This document shows, piece after piece, positions 45,369 through 52,339 of a DNA stretch of 64,000 bases; the stretch's first letter is position 1, and each line of letters opens with the position of its first letter. The stretch comes from Cytobacillus firmus DS1. Lineage in GTDB: Bacteria > Bacillota > Bacilli > Bacillales > Cytobacillaceae. The translations under genes and the position numbers were made by a program. The notes under the pieces were generated by a model. That model did not search any database, was not told the DNA's origin, and worked only from the letters and a program-made list of their open reading frames with translations. The DNA is taken from the NCBI RefSeq assembly GCF_000565285.1, contig NZ_APVL01000011.1, forward strand, positions 62,001 to 126,000, given 5' to 3'.

Positions 45369-45574
45369 CATAATCGCAACCTCCTGTGACAAATCTTCCT
45401 TATGTATTTCTTTTATTGGCAGTATCCCCCATTCACATCTTTCTCAACTTTAATGGGATGAAAAATTTGCCTATTATTTTAATAGTAGTGAAGTTCATGG
45501 CCTTAAGCAAATTATTCAGCCTGAATATATACGGATATTTACCCATCCGAGACTTTTTTACACATTATCAGTTG

Positions 45575-45594
45575 TTGTTCGTTATGTTGAACAA
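45575..45594. promoter_or_regulatory. Inverted repeat downstream of the pncB promoter
   Basis: TTGTTC and GAACAA arms with an eight-base spacer lie just downstream of the predicted pncB transcription start, a typical repressor position. A nicotinate- or NAD-responsive regulator is possible; I know no consensus that it matches. Confidence 0.4.
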
Positions 45595-45607
45595 GTGGAA
45601 TTATTCT

Positions 45608-45635
45608 ATTATAGCACTTCATAATTATTTCCCAA
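45608..45635 (-). promoter_or_regulatory. Predicted sigma-A promoter of pncB-nadE
   Basis: On the minus strand the -35 TTGGGA (45630-45635), 16 bases, and the -10 TATAAT (45608-45613) set the start near 45600, about 230 bases before pncB. Nothing else gene-like is visible between 45369 and 45757. Confidence 0.6.
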
Positions 45636-45757
45636 ATATCATTCCTTGTAATGTTATTTCAAAATAAGAAACCATTCTTCACTCCCTTTTTGCTGGAATC
45701 ACCAACCTTCCGCCCTCCGCATAAGATGTCATGAACTGACAAGGAGGGCTGTGAGAT

Positions 45758-46822
45758 ATGGAAAGACGGGGCCTTTTGCCTTTCGTTGTGACCGCATTTT
45801 TTGCCGTAATGATTTCGCTCTTTACTTTTTCGCTGATGGATTCAAAGGATGCCGAGCCGCCAAAAACAGAGACCGTTCCAGATGGCCAAAGCAATAATCA
45901 GGACAGTGATATCTCGAATAAAGTAAAAAATAATATCAAAGGCAATAAAGCTAATGTGAATAACTCAATCGACAACGATTTAAATAATGGCGAAGATAGC
46001 CAAATTGACAATAATGTTACAAATGATGTAGAGGTAAATGTAGATGTAAATGTAACAAATACGATAAAAAATAAGGCTGATAAAAATCAGGACTCAGGTC
46101 AAAAAGGAAATGAAAAGGAAAACAGCAGCGGCGATAAGGGCAATGAAAATGACCAGGACGGCCAGTCAGGGGATGATGAAGTCGTTTGGGGTGTTGACTC
46201 TGCAAGTCTCACTACAAGCGACTTGCTTTCTTGTGTTCGTGAAAATTTTGGATCTCCTAAAGTATGGGGACGGTATTTAGGTGAAAAAGAAGGTGTATCA
46301 GCAGGCATTACACCCGAAGAGGCTGAACTGCTGCAGGGCAATAATATTAAATTACTCGTGATATGGAATCGATTTAATGATGCAACAGGCCTTGAAAATG
46401 GAAAGAGTGAAGCAAGAGCAGCTGTTCAATTGGCAAAGGAGCTGGGAATACCCGAGGGTGTCGCGGTTTTTGCGGATATCGAGCCTAATTATCCTGTCGA
46501 CTCTTCTTTTATAAAAGGCTGGTATCAAGCCATGTCAGAATCACCCTATGAACCTGGCATTTATGGAATTTTTGATAAGGAAAAGGCCCTGAGGAAAGCT
46601 TTCGATCAAGCTGCAGCCGAAAACACTCCCCTTCTTGAAAACACGTATATATGGACTGCTGCGCCGAATATAGGGATCACAGCCCAGGCACAGGCGCCTG
46701 AATATAAACCTGAAGCTCCGGAAAACTCACTGATTGCAGGCTGGCAGTATGGAATTGATGCGAAGGCATGTAATATTGATACGAACTTATTTAACAAAGA
46801 CATACTGGATGCTCTTTGGTAA
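45758..46822 (+). CDS. Membrane-anchored DUF1906 (glycoside-hydrolase-like) protein
   Basis: A 354-residue protein. Residues 8-27 form a membrane anchor. A linker of about 115 residues rich in Asn, Asp, Lys and Gly follows, with VNVDVNVTNTIKNKAD in its middle. The C-terminal domain (about 143-354) resembles the Rv2525c-like DUF1906 family, a TIM-barrel related to glycoside hydrolase 25 lysozymes. The segment GVAVFADIEPNYPVD carries the expected acidic active-site pair, and AGWQYGID the end motif. It is probably a cell-wall-acting enzyme tethered to the outer membrane face. The ATG follows GGAGGG. Confidence 0.75.
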   Translation: MERRGLLPFVVTAFFAVMISLFTFSLMDSKDAEPPKTETVPDGQSNNQDSDISNKVKNNIKGNKANVNNSIDNDLNNGEDSQIDNNVTNDVEVNVDVNVTNTIKNKADKNQDSGQKGNEKENSSGDKGNENDQDGQSGDDEVVWGVDSASLTTSDLLSCVRENFGSPKVWGRYLGEKEGVSAGITPEEAELLQGNNIKLLVIWNRFNDATGLENGKSEARAAVQLAKELGIPEGVAVFADIEPNYPVDSSFIKGWYQAMSESPYEPGIYGIFDKEKALRKAFDQAAAENTPLLENTYIWTAAPNIGITAQAQAPEYKPEAPENSLIAGWQYGIDAKACNIDTNLFNKDILDALW

Positions 46823-46833
46823 ATATAAAAAAA

Positions 46834-46857
46834 TAAAGAGCCCATAAAGGCTCTTTT
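46834..46857. terminator. Bidirectional terminator between convergent genes
   Basis: The stem AAAGAGCC / GGCTCTTT with T runs on both sides partly overlaps the stop codon of the minus-strand gene at 46856. Confidence 0.85.
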
Positions 46858-47791
46858 ATATTTTAAAGCTGTTCTTTGGCATCCCGCTATTCCAAAACTG
46901 AATCATGATAAACGGCGTGCCAATAAACACTGGAACGATATAATAGCTGAGACGGTAGAACATGAGAATCAAAAGCCCCAGTTCTGATGGGACACCCTGT
47001 GATTCCAGTCCGATCAAAAAAACAAAGTCAAAGGATCCTATTCCCCCTGGTATCATACTCGCAATTCCGGCGCAAGCAGAGATGATGACAATCGGAAACA
47101 AAACAAAAAATGGAATCGATACTTCAAGGGCTCTGGCAATTCCCCAGATACATATGATAATAAAAAGCCACTCCAGTAATGAAACCGTCAGCAGGTCCCC
47201 TGCGAACCCCTTTTTGATGTGCTTCGTATTCCAAAAGGACGACTTAAAAAAGTAAACGCCAAGCAGCAGCGGTGTATAAGCAGCGACTGCCCAGACTGCG
47301 AGCTTTATAAGCTTTACATCATCATACAAATGTAAATCGGTAAATAGGACGACCCATGATAATATAGACAAGCCTGTAAGGTAAAATAATGACAGCTTGG
47401 CAATTATTTTGATATACGGTGTACTGCCATTCAGGTAATCTTTATAAAAATAGGACCTGAGTGTAGCTCCTGCCACACCTCCCAGGCCGATCAAGTTAGA
47501 GAATGCGTTAGCAGATAAGGAATAAAATAAAAGCTTTTTTTTAGGAACCCTAATTCTGAAAAGCCTTTGCAATATTTCATCATAAAAATACATTGGAAAA
47601 AGGGCAGCCAGTCCCAATAAAAGGATAAAAAATATTCGGCGGACCGTTAGCCGGTCAACATAAAGCTCAAGGAGAGCCCAATTAAAATCAGTGAATATCC
47701 CTTTTGCTTCCAGCATGACAAACAGCAAAATGAATAAGGGTACAAGGAGCTTGGCAAGCGTAATAATTGTTTTATGTTTGAACAAGGACAA
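46856..47791 (-). CDS. LPG-synthase-like transmembrane protein (UPF0104 flippase type)
   Basis: A 311-residue membrane protein with about eight helices, resembling the N-terminal flippase half of MprF (lysylphosphatidylglycerol synthase) without the catalytic synthase domain. Motifs seen are NAFSNLIGLGGVAGATLRSYFY and SMIPGGIGSFDFVFLIGL. Such proteins (YbhN/UPF0104 type) may flip or transport lipids; the substrate is unknown. The start is TTG 47791 behind GGTGGGG. It is convergent with the DUF1906 gene. Confidence 0.75.
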   Translation of the reverse strand: MSLFKHKTIITLAKLLVPLFILLFVMLEAKGIFTDFNWALLELYVDRLTVRRIFFILLLGLAALFPMYFYDEILQRLFRIRVPKKKLLFYSLSANAFSNLIGLGGVAGATLRSYFYKDYLNGSTPYIKIIAKLSLFYLTGLSILSWVVLFTDLHLYDDVKLIKLAVWAVAAYTPLLLGVYFFKSSFWNTKHIKKGFAGDLLTVSLLEWLFIIICIWGIARALEVSIPFFVLFPIVIISACAGIASMIPGGIGSFDFVFLIGLESQGVPSELGLLILMFYRLSYYIVPVFIGTPFIMIQFWNSGMPKNSFKI

Positions 47792-47954
47792 AATACCCCA
47801 CCATTCACTTAGAGAACTAGAGATAATTTAATCTCCCTGATAGAGTGTATCATACTAAAGCTTAAAATATATATGCTTTTTCCTATTATATTCCTATATA
47901 GTGACAATAGAATGGACAAGAGATAAGTTTTTGCAAATGGTTCAATATCTGTAA

Positions 47955-47983
47955 TTGTGATCAATACAGCATTCAATTATACT
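47955..47983 (+). promoter_or_regulatory. Predicted sigma-A promoter of mifM-yidC2
   Basis: The -35 TTGTGA (47955-47960), exactly 17 bases, and the -10 TATACT (47978-47983) predict a start near 47990. This is only three bases before the GAGGTG ribosome site of the leader ORF, so the 5' leader is very short. Confidence 0.65.
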
Positions 47984-48005
47984 TAAATATGTGAGGTGAA
48001 CTGAC

Positions 48006-48290
48006 ATCTTTGACCTAATAATTGAATCGTCTTTTATTTCATCAGAATATACTCTTTATTTAACATATATCATTGGTTTAGCTGCTAAGCTGTTAATTAT
48101 TTGGAAAATCAAGCCTGCTTTTTATAGAGCTGGATGTATTAGGAATGAACAAAAGGAGTATGAAAGCCTTCCAGCGTTTTGTATGGATCGGACCTTTATT
48201 TGTGATTCGATTCAGTCGTGGATGGCAAAATTGATCCTGAAAAAAGGCGATCAAAGTGATGAGCCGGAAGGTCCCTCCCCTATTTTATAA
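48006..48290 (+). CDS. mifM: MifM-like membrane-insertion sensor (arrest leader peptide), apparent ATC start
   Basis: A 94-codon frame directly upstream of yidC2. B. subtilis MifM (95 residues) is translated ahead of yidC2; when membrane insertion is poor its translation stalls near the C-terminus and opens a hairpin hiding the yidC2 ribosome site. Seen here: an N-terminal membrane helix (about 15-34), then a hydrophilic region, then I69-x-x-W72 and an acidic cluster D85-E86-P87-E88. The Trp-to-Asp distance of 13 equals that of the B. subtilis arrest region as I recall it; the B. subtilis Met80 position is Lys here. The in-frame TGA upstream leaves no ATG/GTG/TTG, but ATC 48006 lies seven bases after GAGGTG. 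Confidence 0.8.
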   Translation: MFDLIIESSFISSEYTLYLTYIIGLAAKLLIIWKIKPAFYRAGCIRNEQKEYESLPAFCMDRTFICDSIQSWMAKLILKKGDQSDEPEGPSPIL

Positions 48291-48303
48291 AAAATATAGG
48301 AGG
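48274..48303 (+). promoter_or_regulatory. Hairpin sequestering the yidC2 ribosome-binding site
   Basis: CCTCC (48274-48278) pairs with GGAGG (48299-48303). After a 2x2 internal loop, TATTTT (48281-48286) pairs with AAAATA (48291-48296), closing an ATAA tetraloop. The 3' arm is the yidC2 Shine-Dalgarno sequence; the 5' arm is the last sense codons of the leader ORF. A ribosome stalled with its P site near codons 85-89 would cover the 5' arm and free the site. Confidence 0.8.
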
Positions 48304-48313
48304 TTTGATCTTA

Positions 48314-49084
48314 ATGAGAAAAATAAAATTGTTGCTGGCCATTACTATGATCAGCGTATTGCCAATATTCCTATCTGCCTGTCAGGCTCAAGGAGGACAA
48401 GGAACAAGCTTTTTCCATCAATATTTTGTCAATCCGTTTGCATTGGCCATACATGGAACGGCTGTTTTCTTTCATGGCAATTTCGGACTGGCCATAATCT
48501 TCATTATATTAATGCCTTTAATGCTGAAACAATATAAAAATCAAAGCTTGATGAAAGAAAAAATGGATAAGTTAAAACCTGAACTTGAAAAAATCCAGGA
48601 AAAGCTGAAAACAGCGAAGAAAACAGAGGAGCAGCAAAAGCTGCAGCAGGAAATGTTCGCTTTGTATCAATCACATGGAGTGAATCCTTTGAATGCGGCG
48701 GGGTGTCTGCCCATTTTTATTCAAATGCCCATTTTGATGGGGTTCTATTATGCTATAAGAGGAAATCAGGAGATTGCCGCACATTCATTTCTCTGGTTTA
48801 ATCTGGGGCATTCTGACATTTGGATCACAATCATTGCAGGGATCGTGTATTATCTTCAGTACAGGTTCACTCTGAGCAACATGACTGCGCAAACGCCAAA
48901 GCAAATGAAATTCATTGGTCTCTTGTCTCCTGTAATGATTATGCTGGTTTCTTTAAATGCTCCTTCAGCTTTGCCGCTGTATTGGACTGCGGGCGGAATT
49001 TTTTTAGTTTTTCAATCATGGCTTGGCAGGAGATTATATACAAAAGAAAAAATGGATAATGTGCAGTTAATGTCAGAATCGTAA
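48314..49084 (+). CDS. yidC2: Membrane protein insertase YidC2 (OxaA2)
   Basis: A 256-residue Oxa1/YidC/Alb3 insertase that inserts membrane proteins with or without Sec. The signal sequence ends in the lipobox LSACQ, so it is a lipoprotein like other Gram-positive YidC proteins. Five hydrophobic segments follow, with a charged cytoplasmic loop of about 50 residues (KEKMDKLKPELEKIQEKLK) and the conserved NPLNAAGCLPIFIQMPIL region. The start is ATG 48314 behind AGGAGG. Its position after the MifM-like leader and SD-hiding hairpin argues that this is the regulated paralogue (YqjG) rather than SpoIIIJ. Confidence 0.9.
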   Translation: MRKIKLLLAITMISVLPIFLSACQAQGGQGTSFFHQYFVNPFALAIHGTAVFFHGNFGLAIIFIILMPLMLKQYKNQSLMKEKMDKLKPELEKIQEKLKTAKKTEEQQKLQQEMFALYQSHGVNPLNAAGCLPIFIQMPILMGFYYAIRGNQEIAAHSFLWFNLGHSDIWITIIAGIVYYLQYRFTLSNMTAQTPKQMKFIGLLSPVMIMLVSLNAPSALPLYWTAGGIFLVFQSWLGRRLYTKEKMDNVQLMSES

Positions 49085-49192
49085 TTACACGGGGAGCGGG
49101 CTTATGCCATGCTCCTTTTTTGTTTAAAGAAATTTGAATAACAGTACTTATTCTTGGAAAGATAAGGGGGAAAATCAAAAGGAGGAAAGTGT

Positions 49193-49747
49193 ATGATTAA
49201 GCGTAAATTAATGATGGCAGGAGCACTGTCAGCTGCATTGCTTGCAGGCTGTGCAGCGAATAATAATGATATGAATGAAACAGCTCAGAGAAACAGAGAC
49301 CTCACAGAGCCGACTAAAGTGAACGACAGCAACTATGGAGAAAATGGACGCACCACTGAGCCGGGGATTGATCTTACCCGCACGGGAACGGACAATGACA
49401 ATCAAAATGATTCTCCGAGAATGAAGGTTGCTGATAAAGCTGCCGATAAAATTACCTCTATACCAGAGGTTGAATCTGCGAATGTCATCGTGACAGACAA
49501 TAATGCTTATGTGGCCGCACGCTTAAATGATGCAAATGAAGAATTGACTAAGGATGTTGAAGGGAAGATTTCAGATCAGGTGAAAGCCATCGATCAGGAT
49601 ATCGATAATGTATATGTGTCTGTTAACCCTGACTTTTATGATCGAATGACAGGATACTCAGAGGACATTCGGGCCGGTCATCCAGTAGAAGGATTTTTTG
49701 ATGAATTTACACAAACTGTGCGCAGAATTTTCCCGACACAAAGGTAA
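49193..49747 (+). CDS. YhcN/YlaJ family sporulation lipoprotein
   Basis: A 184-residue lipoprotein with lipobox LLAGC (Cys20), an Asn/Asp/Thr-rich linker to about residue 75, and a C-terminal YhcN/YlaJ domain. The segments ADKAADKITSIPEVESANVIVTDN, AYVAARL and VYVSVNPDFYDRM are typical. B. subtilis YhcN and YlaJ are spore-associated, YhcN being a spore inner-membrane lipoprotein. The ATG has AAAGGAGG upstream, and a strong terminator follows. Confidence 0.85.
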   Translation: MIKRKLMMAGALSAALLAGCAANNNDMNETAQRNRDLTEPTKVNDSNYGENGRTTEPGIDLTRTGTDNDNQNDSPRMKVADKAADKITSIPEVESANVIVTDNNAYVAARLNDANEELTKDVEGKISDQVKAIDQDIDNVYVSVNPDFYDRMTGYSEDIRAGHPVEGFFDEFTQTVRRIFPTQR

Positions 49748-49782
49748 AAAGAAAACGGCCCATAGCAGGCCGTTTTCTTTTT
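49747..49782 (+). terminator. Terminator after the YhcN-like gene
   Basis: The stem AAAAGAAAACGGCC / GGCCGTTTTCTTTT is one base past the stop codon. A family B repeat starts in its T run. Confidence 0.9.
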
Positions 49783-49783
49783 A

Positions 49784-49945
49784 AAAGATAAGAAAGTATA
49801 AAATTTTGAACGTCGATAACTGTCTAGCTCCAGCGCCTACCCCCTCGAGGTCACAAGCCAATCCTCCCAAAAAGGCAAAGAACGCCTTTCCGGGAGGCTC
49901 GTCTTGTGCTTGTCGGGGGTGGGCAAGGCGCTTGCGCTTTTCTTA
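49784..49945 (+). repeat. Family B repeat, full copy
   Basis: The best single family B copy here, about 160 bp: AAAGATAAGAAAGTATAA, CTGTCTAGCTCCAGCGCC, CCCCCTCGAGGTCACAAGCC, an internal hairpin (CCTCCCAAAAAGGC / GCCTTTCCGGGAGG), CTTGTGCTTGTCGGGGGTGGG and GGCGCTTGCGCTTTTCTTAA. It spans exactly from the yhcN-like terminator to the stop codon of the convergent gene at 49943, which it supplies. Confidence 0.88.
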
Positions 49946-50146
49946 AGCATCCTGGAAGTAGTCTTTATAAAATCCGCTTACTTTTCCGGAATTGTCTACA
50001 ATGAAATAAAATTCTTCTGTTTCATTTTTTACATCATAGATATTCCCTGCTGTTAAAGCCCGGTCTACAATGTATTTTGCTGCGTCTGTGTGCACACATT
50101 TTACTTTTTTCAATGTTTCGCGTTCATGCCAGTTTAAATGAATCAC
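49943..50146 (-). CDS. DUF6501-like small protein
   Basis: A 67-residue protein starting MIHLNWHERETLKKVKCVH, then YIVDRALTAGNIYDVKNETEEFYFIVDNSGKV. Similar short proteins are common in Bacillaceae (DUF6501 as I remember); the function is unknown. The start is GTG 50146, eight bases after GGAG; the GTG at 50155 overlaps the ribosome site. The TAA stop is the first triplet of the family B repeat on this strand. Confidence 0.65.
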   Translation of the reverse strand: MIHLNWHERETLKKVKCVHTDAAKYIVDRALTAGNIYDVKNETEEFYFIVDNSGKVSGFYKDYFQDA

Positions 50147-50181
50147 TATTGCCACTCCTTCAAAGTCTGCATTACTTTTTA

Positions 50182-50424
50182 TTATAAAGAATAGGAACGG
50201 TTGTCTGCAACCAGATTCTCTTTGATGACTGGCAATAATTTCATTATTTTCCGAAATCGCTTGATTTTATCTGCCTCAAATGTATAAACTTCTCCAGTTA
50301 ACGGGTTTTTCATTGTTACATAGTTAATTTCACAGATTTGGTCTGTTCGTACAAATTCTAAATGATCATAATGTTCATTATCATATACCACTTCATAAAA
50401 GCCATTATCTGCTAAAATTTTCAT
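50182..50424 (-). CDS. Small hypothetical protein (80 residues)
   Basis: An 80-residue soluble protein beginning MKILADNGFYEVVYDNEHYD, with NPLTGEVYTFEADKIKRF in its second half. I recognise no family. The start is ATG 50424 with AGAGGG at good spacing; the open frame to 50487 is upstream of this site. It lies 36 bases upstream of the DUF6501-like gene on the same strand and may be co-transcribed. Confidence 0.55.
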   Translation of the reverse strand: MKILADNGFYEVVYDNEHYDHLEFVRTDQICEINYVTMKNPLTGEVYTFEADKIKRFRKIMKLLPVIKENLVADNRSYSL

Positions 50425-50512
50425 TTTGATGACCCTCTTTCTAAGATGATGGCAAAGGTTATATACCACCCGCTTAGCCTGTTTCAAACCACCAAATGAA
50501 ATTTTGCAGGAT

Positions 50513-50959
50513 TTAGCTGAGTTTTTCCCACTCGCTTAGGTGCATTGGTTTTAGATGAGGTTTTGCCTCCCCCTCTAAAACAGCAATATACTCTAATGAG
50601 TGGCCGTCCGGATCATAAAAATAGATTGAAGCAGCCGGCATCCATGTATGGACAATCGGTTCTGCAGATGATAGGCCAAAGCTTTCCCTGACTGCGATAT
50701 CTTTTTCCATTAAAAACGGTATAATTCCCCGCAGCTTCTCAGGCGAAACAGAAAAGGCTATATGATTTCTCCTTATTGGGGTGTCTTTTGTTTCCCACAT
50801 GCCCAGCATGTTCTCTTTATTTTCGCCAAGAAAGAAAAATGCTGCTTTTCTGTCTTCTGTTGTGTAAGCTACTTTAAAGCCGAGGTTTTCATAAAATTTG
50901 ATGCTTCTTTCCAAATTGCTTGAGTTTAGATGTGCTTCATATAATTTTGCTCCTTGCAT
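50513..50959 (-). CDS. Glyoxalase/VOC family protein
   Basis: A 148-residue protein of the vicinal oxygen chelate (glyoxalase I/dioxygenase) fold. The N-terminal LYEAHLNSSNLERSIKFYENLGF and the C-terminal IYFYDPDGHSLEYIA are the two halves of the fold, with metal ligands His10 and the Glu of SLEYI. VOC members include glyoxalases, dioxygenases and thiol transferases such as FosB; the exact activity is not evident. The start is ATG 50959 with TGGAGG upstream. Confidence 0.75.
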   Translation of the reverse strand: MQGAKLYEAHLNSSNLERSIKFYENLGFKVAYTTEDRKAAFFFLGENKENMLGMWETKDTPIRRNHIAFSVSPEKLRGIIPFLMEKDIAVRESFGLSSAEPIVHTWMPAASIYFYDPDGHSLEYIAVLEGEAKPHLKPMHLSEWEKLS

Positions 50960-51025
50960 GGTAAGGTCCTCCAATTCATTTTTTTCTGTCTTTATTGTAT
51001 AAAAAGCGATAACCCTGCCATACAG

Positions 51026-51055
51026 AAAAAAGGATGAACTTGTGTTCATCCTTTA
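51026..51055 (-). terminator. Terminator after ykqA-like gene
   Basis: On the minus strand AAAGGATGAAC / GTTCATCCTTT is followed by TTTCTG. It lies 12 bases past the stop codon. Confidence 0.8.
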
Positions 51056-51066
51056 GTCGTATGCTA

Positions 51067-51936
51067 TCATGCATCCAATCGAATCTTAACTCCCAGTTTT
51101 TCCAGCTGCTGTTCAAGCTTTTTGTAGTAATCATCACTTACTCTTCCTCTTGCGCCGCGGAGAATTTCAAGAGCGTAATGGTCAGGCGGGGGCAGCTCCC
51201 CTTTTTTATTATAGACATGAAAAGTCAGGACATCTTTGTACAATTTATCCCCTGCCTGTACATTTACAAAGGCAGGACGGTACCATTGTCCGTAAAAACC
51301 TTCCCTTTGGAACAGATATTCAACAGCTTCATAGGGAAGTTCATATAGAACCCCTTCAGTGACACCGCCATTTTCTATAATATCTGCCCTTCCTCCATCA
51401 TCCCTGGAAAACAGGTATTGCATCGAATAACCGGCCAATATTCCCCCGCCGACAATCGTTTTGAAATGGTGATCTACCTTTGCTGTGCAAAACCGTTCAT
51501 TATCCATACAGGATCCGTAAGCAAAATAATAGGTCTTCTCCGGCTTATCCTTCATAAGCTGGTAAAGCTTCCAATCACCGTGAAGAATTGGTTCTGCCAG
51601 CAGGTCATCCCTGGAGGAGACATATACAAGTGCATTTACTTCTCCCTTATCCGTATGGACAGTCTGTTCCACCCTATCGTATAAATTGTCTTTTCTGCCC
51701 GGGATATAATCCTCCAGTTCATCCAGATCGGAAAAATGATCCAAATGTACTTCATAAAGTTCCCCATACACTTTTTGGTCAAGTGATGGTTTCATAGAGG
51801 GATAGCCAAGACCAGTATCAAATAATTCCCCGTATACCCATGCCTGCTCGGCAATGCAGGGGCTTCCTTTTAAAACAAAGTGATTGGTTTCATGCATTCT
51901 TAAGGTTCCATATACAAACAATTTCTGTGTAGTCAT
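51067..51936 (-). CDS. ykqA: Two-domain gamma-glutamylcyclotransferase-like protein (YkqA-like)
   Basis: A 289-residue protein made of two gamma-glutamylcyclotransferase-fold domains. The first starts LFVYGTLR (residue 6) and includes LDELEDY; the second starts YYFAYGSCMD near residue 140 and includes GGGILAGY. The YG(T/S)x motif forms the substrate loop. B. subtilis YkqA has the same double-domain layout. The substrate is unknown. The start may be ATG 51936 or the TTG two codons upstream; GGGGG lies 11 or five bases away respectively, so the choice is open. Confidence 0.75.
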   Translation of the reverse strand: MTTQKLFVYGTLRMHETNHFVLKGSPCIAEQAWVYGELFDTGLGYPSMKPSLDQKVYGELYEVHLDHFSDLDELEDYIPGRKDNLYDRVEQTVHTDKGEVNALVYVSSRDDLLAEPILHGDWKLYQLMKDKPEKTYYFAYGSCMDNERFCTAKVDHHFKTIVGGGILAGYSMQYLFSRDDGGRADIIENGGVTEGVLYELPYEAVEYLFQREGFYGQWYRPAFVNVQAGDKLYKDVLTFHVYNKKGELPPPDHYALEILRGARGRVSDDYYKKLEQQLEKLGVKIRLDA

Positions 51937-52004
51937 AAGCAAACATTCCCCCTTGGTTCTCTCTTTTGTTTACTATATTATCATTTTCTGAAGATTCTTT
52001 TCAA

Positions 52005-52033
52005 AAAAAGAAGACGGAGAAACATCTCCGTCA
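52005..52033 (-). terminator. Terminator after the gene at 52031
   Basis: On the minus strand GACGGAGA / TCTCCGTC is followed by TTCTTTTTTT. It overlaps the stop codon region of the small gene. Confidence 0.85.
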
Positions 52034-52219
52034 TTCCTGGCATTGGCAGGCATCCAAATTTTTAATTACCGGAAGCCTGCAAATTAATTTGTTATTTGAT
52101 CTTTTATGGTGTTGTGTTATTAAATCCATTTCTTTTTGTTTTGCCTTCATTAAAGCTTCCATTACATACATTTCATCATACATCTGCTCTCGCTCCTTTT
52201 CCCTTATCTTTAATACCAT
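52031..52219 (-). CDS. Small hypothetical protein (62 residues)
   Basis: A 62-residue, charged, Met- and Lys-rich protein, with REKEREQMYDEMYVMEALMK at the N-terminal half and a CQC near the end. Two starts have ribosome sites: ATG 52219 (GGGGGAA) and ATG 52183 (AAAAGGAG); the second would give 50 residues. I recognise no family. A strong terminator supports a real transcript. Confidence 0.5.
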   Translation of the reverse strand: MVLKIREKEREQMYDEMYVMEALMKAKQKEMDLITQHHKRSNNKLICRLPVIKNLDACQCQE

Positions 52220-52300
52220 TTTAAATTCCCCCTGGTTTTAAAACATTGGCTATGAGGAGGAGATATTTTAAGCCTTTTGAACGAAAGAAGATGGAAATTG

Positions 52301-52333
52301 AAAAAACCTGCGGGAAGTTCCCCCGCAGGTTTC
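52301..52333 (-). terminator. Terminator after yngI-like gene
   Basis: On the minus strand AAACCTGCGGG / CCCGCAGGTTT is followed by TTTT. Confidence 0.9.
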
Positions 52334-52339
52334 ATATAG

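Noticed and set aside
45386-45667. Open frame of 93 codons in the pncB upstream region
   Set aside because: It has no ribosome site or family features and overlaps the pncB promoter and palindrome. The composition is that of AT-rich intergenic DNA.
51034-51049. LexA-like box GAAC-TTGT-GTTC
   Set aside because: It is the loop-proximal part of the terminator after the ykqA-like gene, downstream of genes on that strand, so an SOS operator is unlikely.
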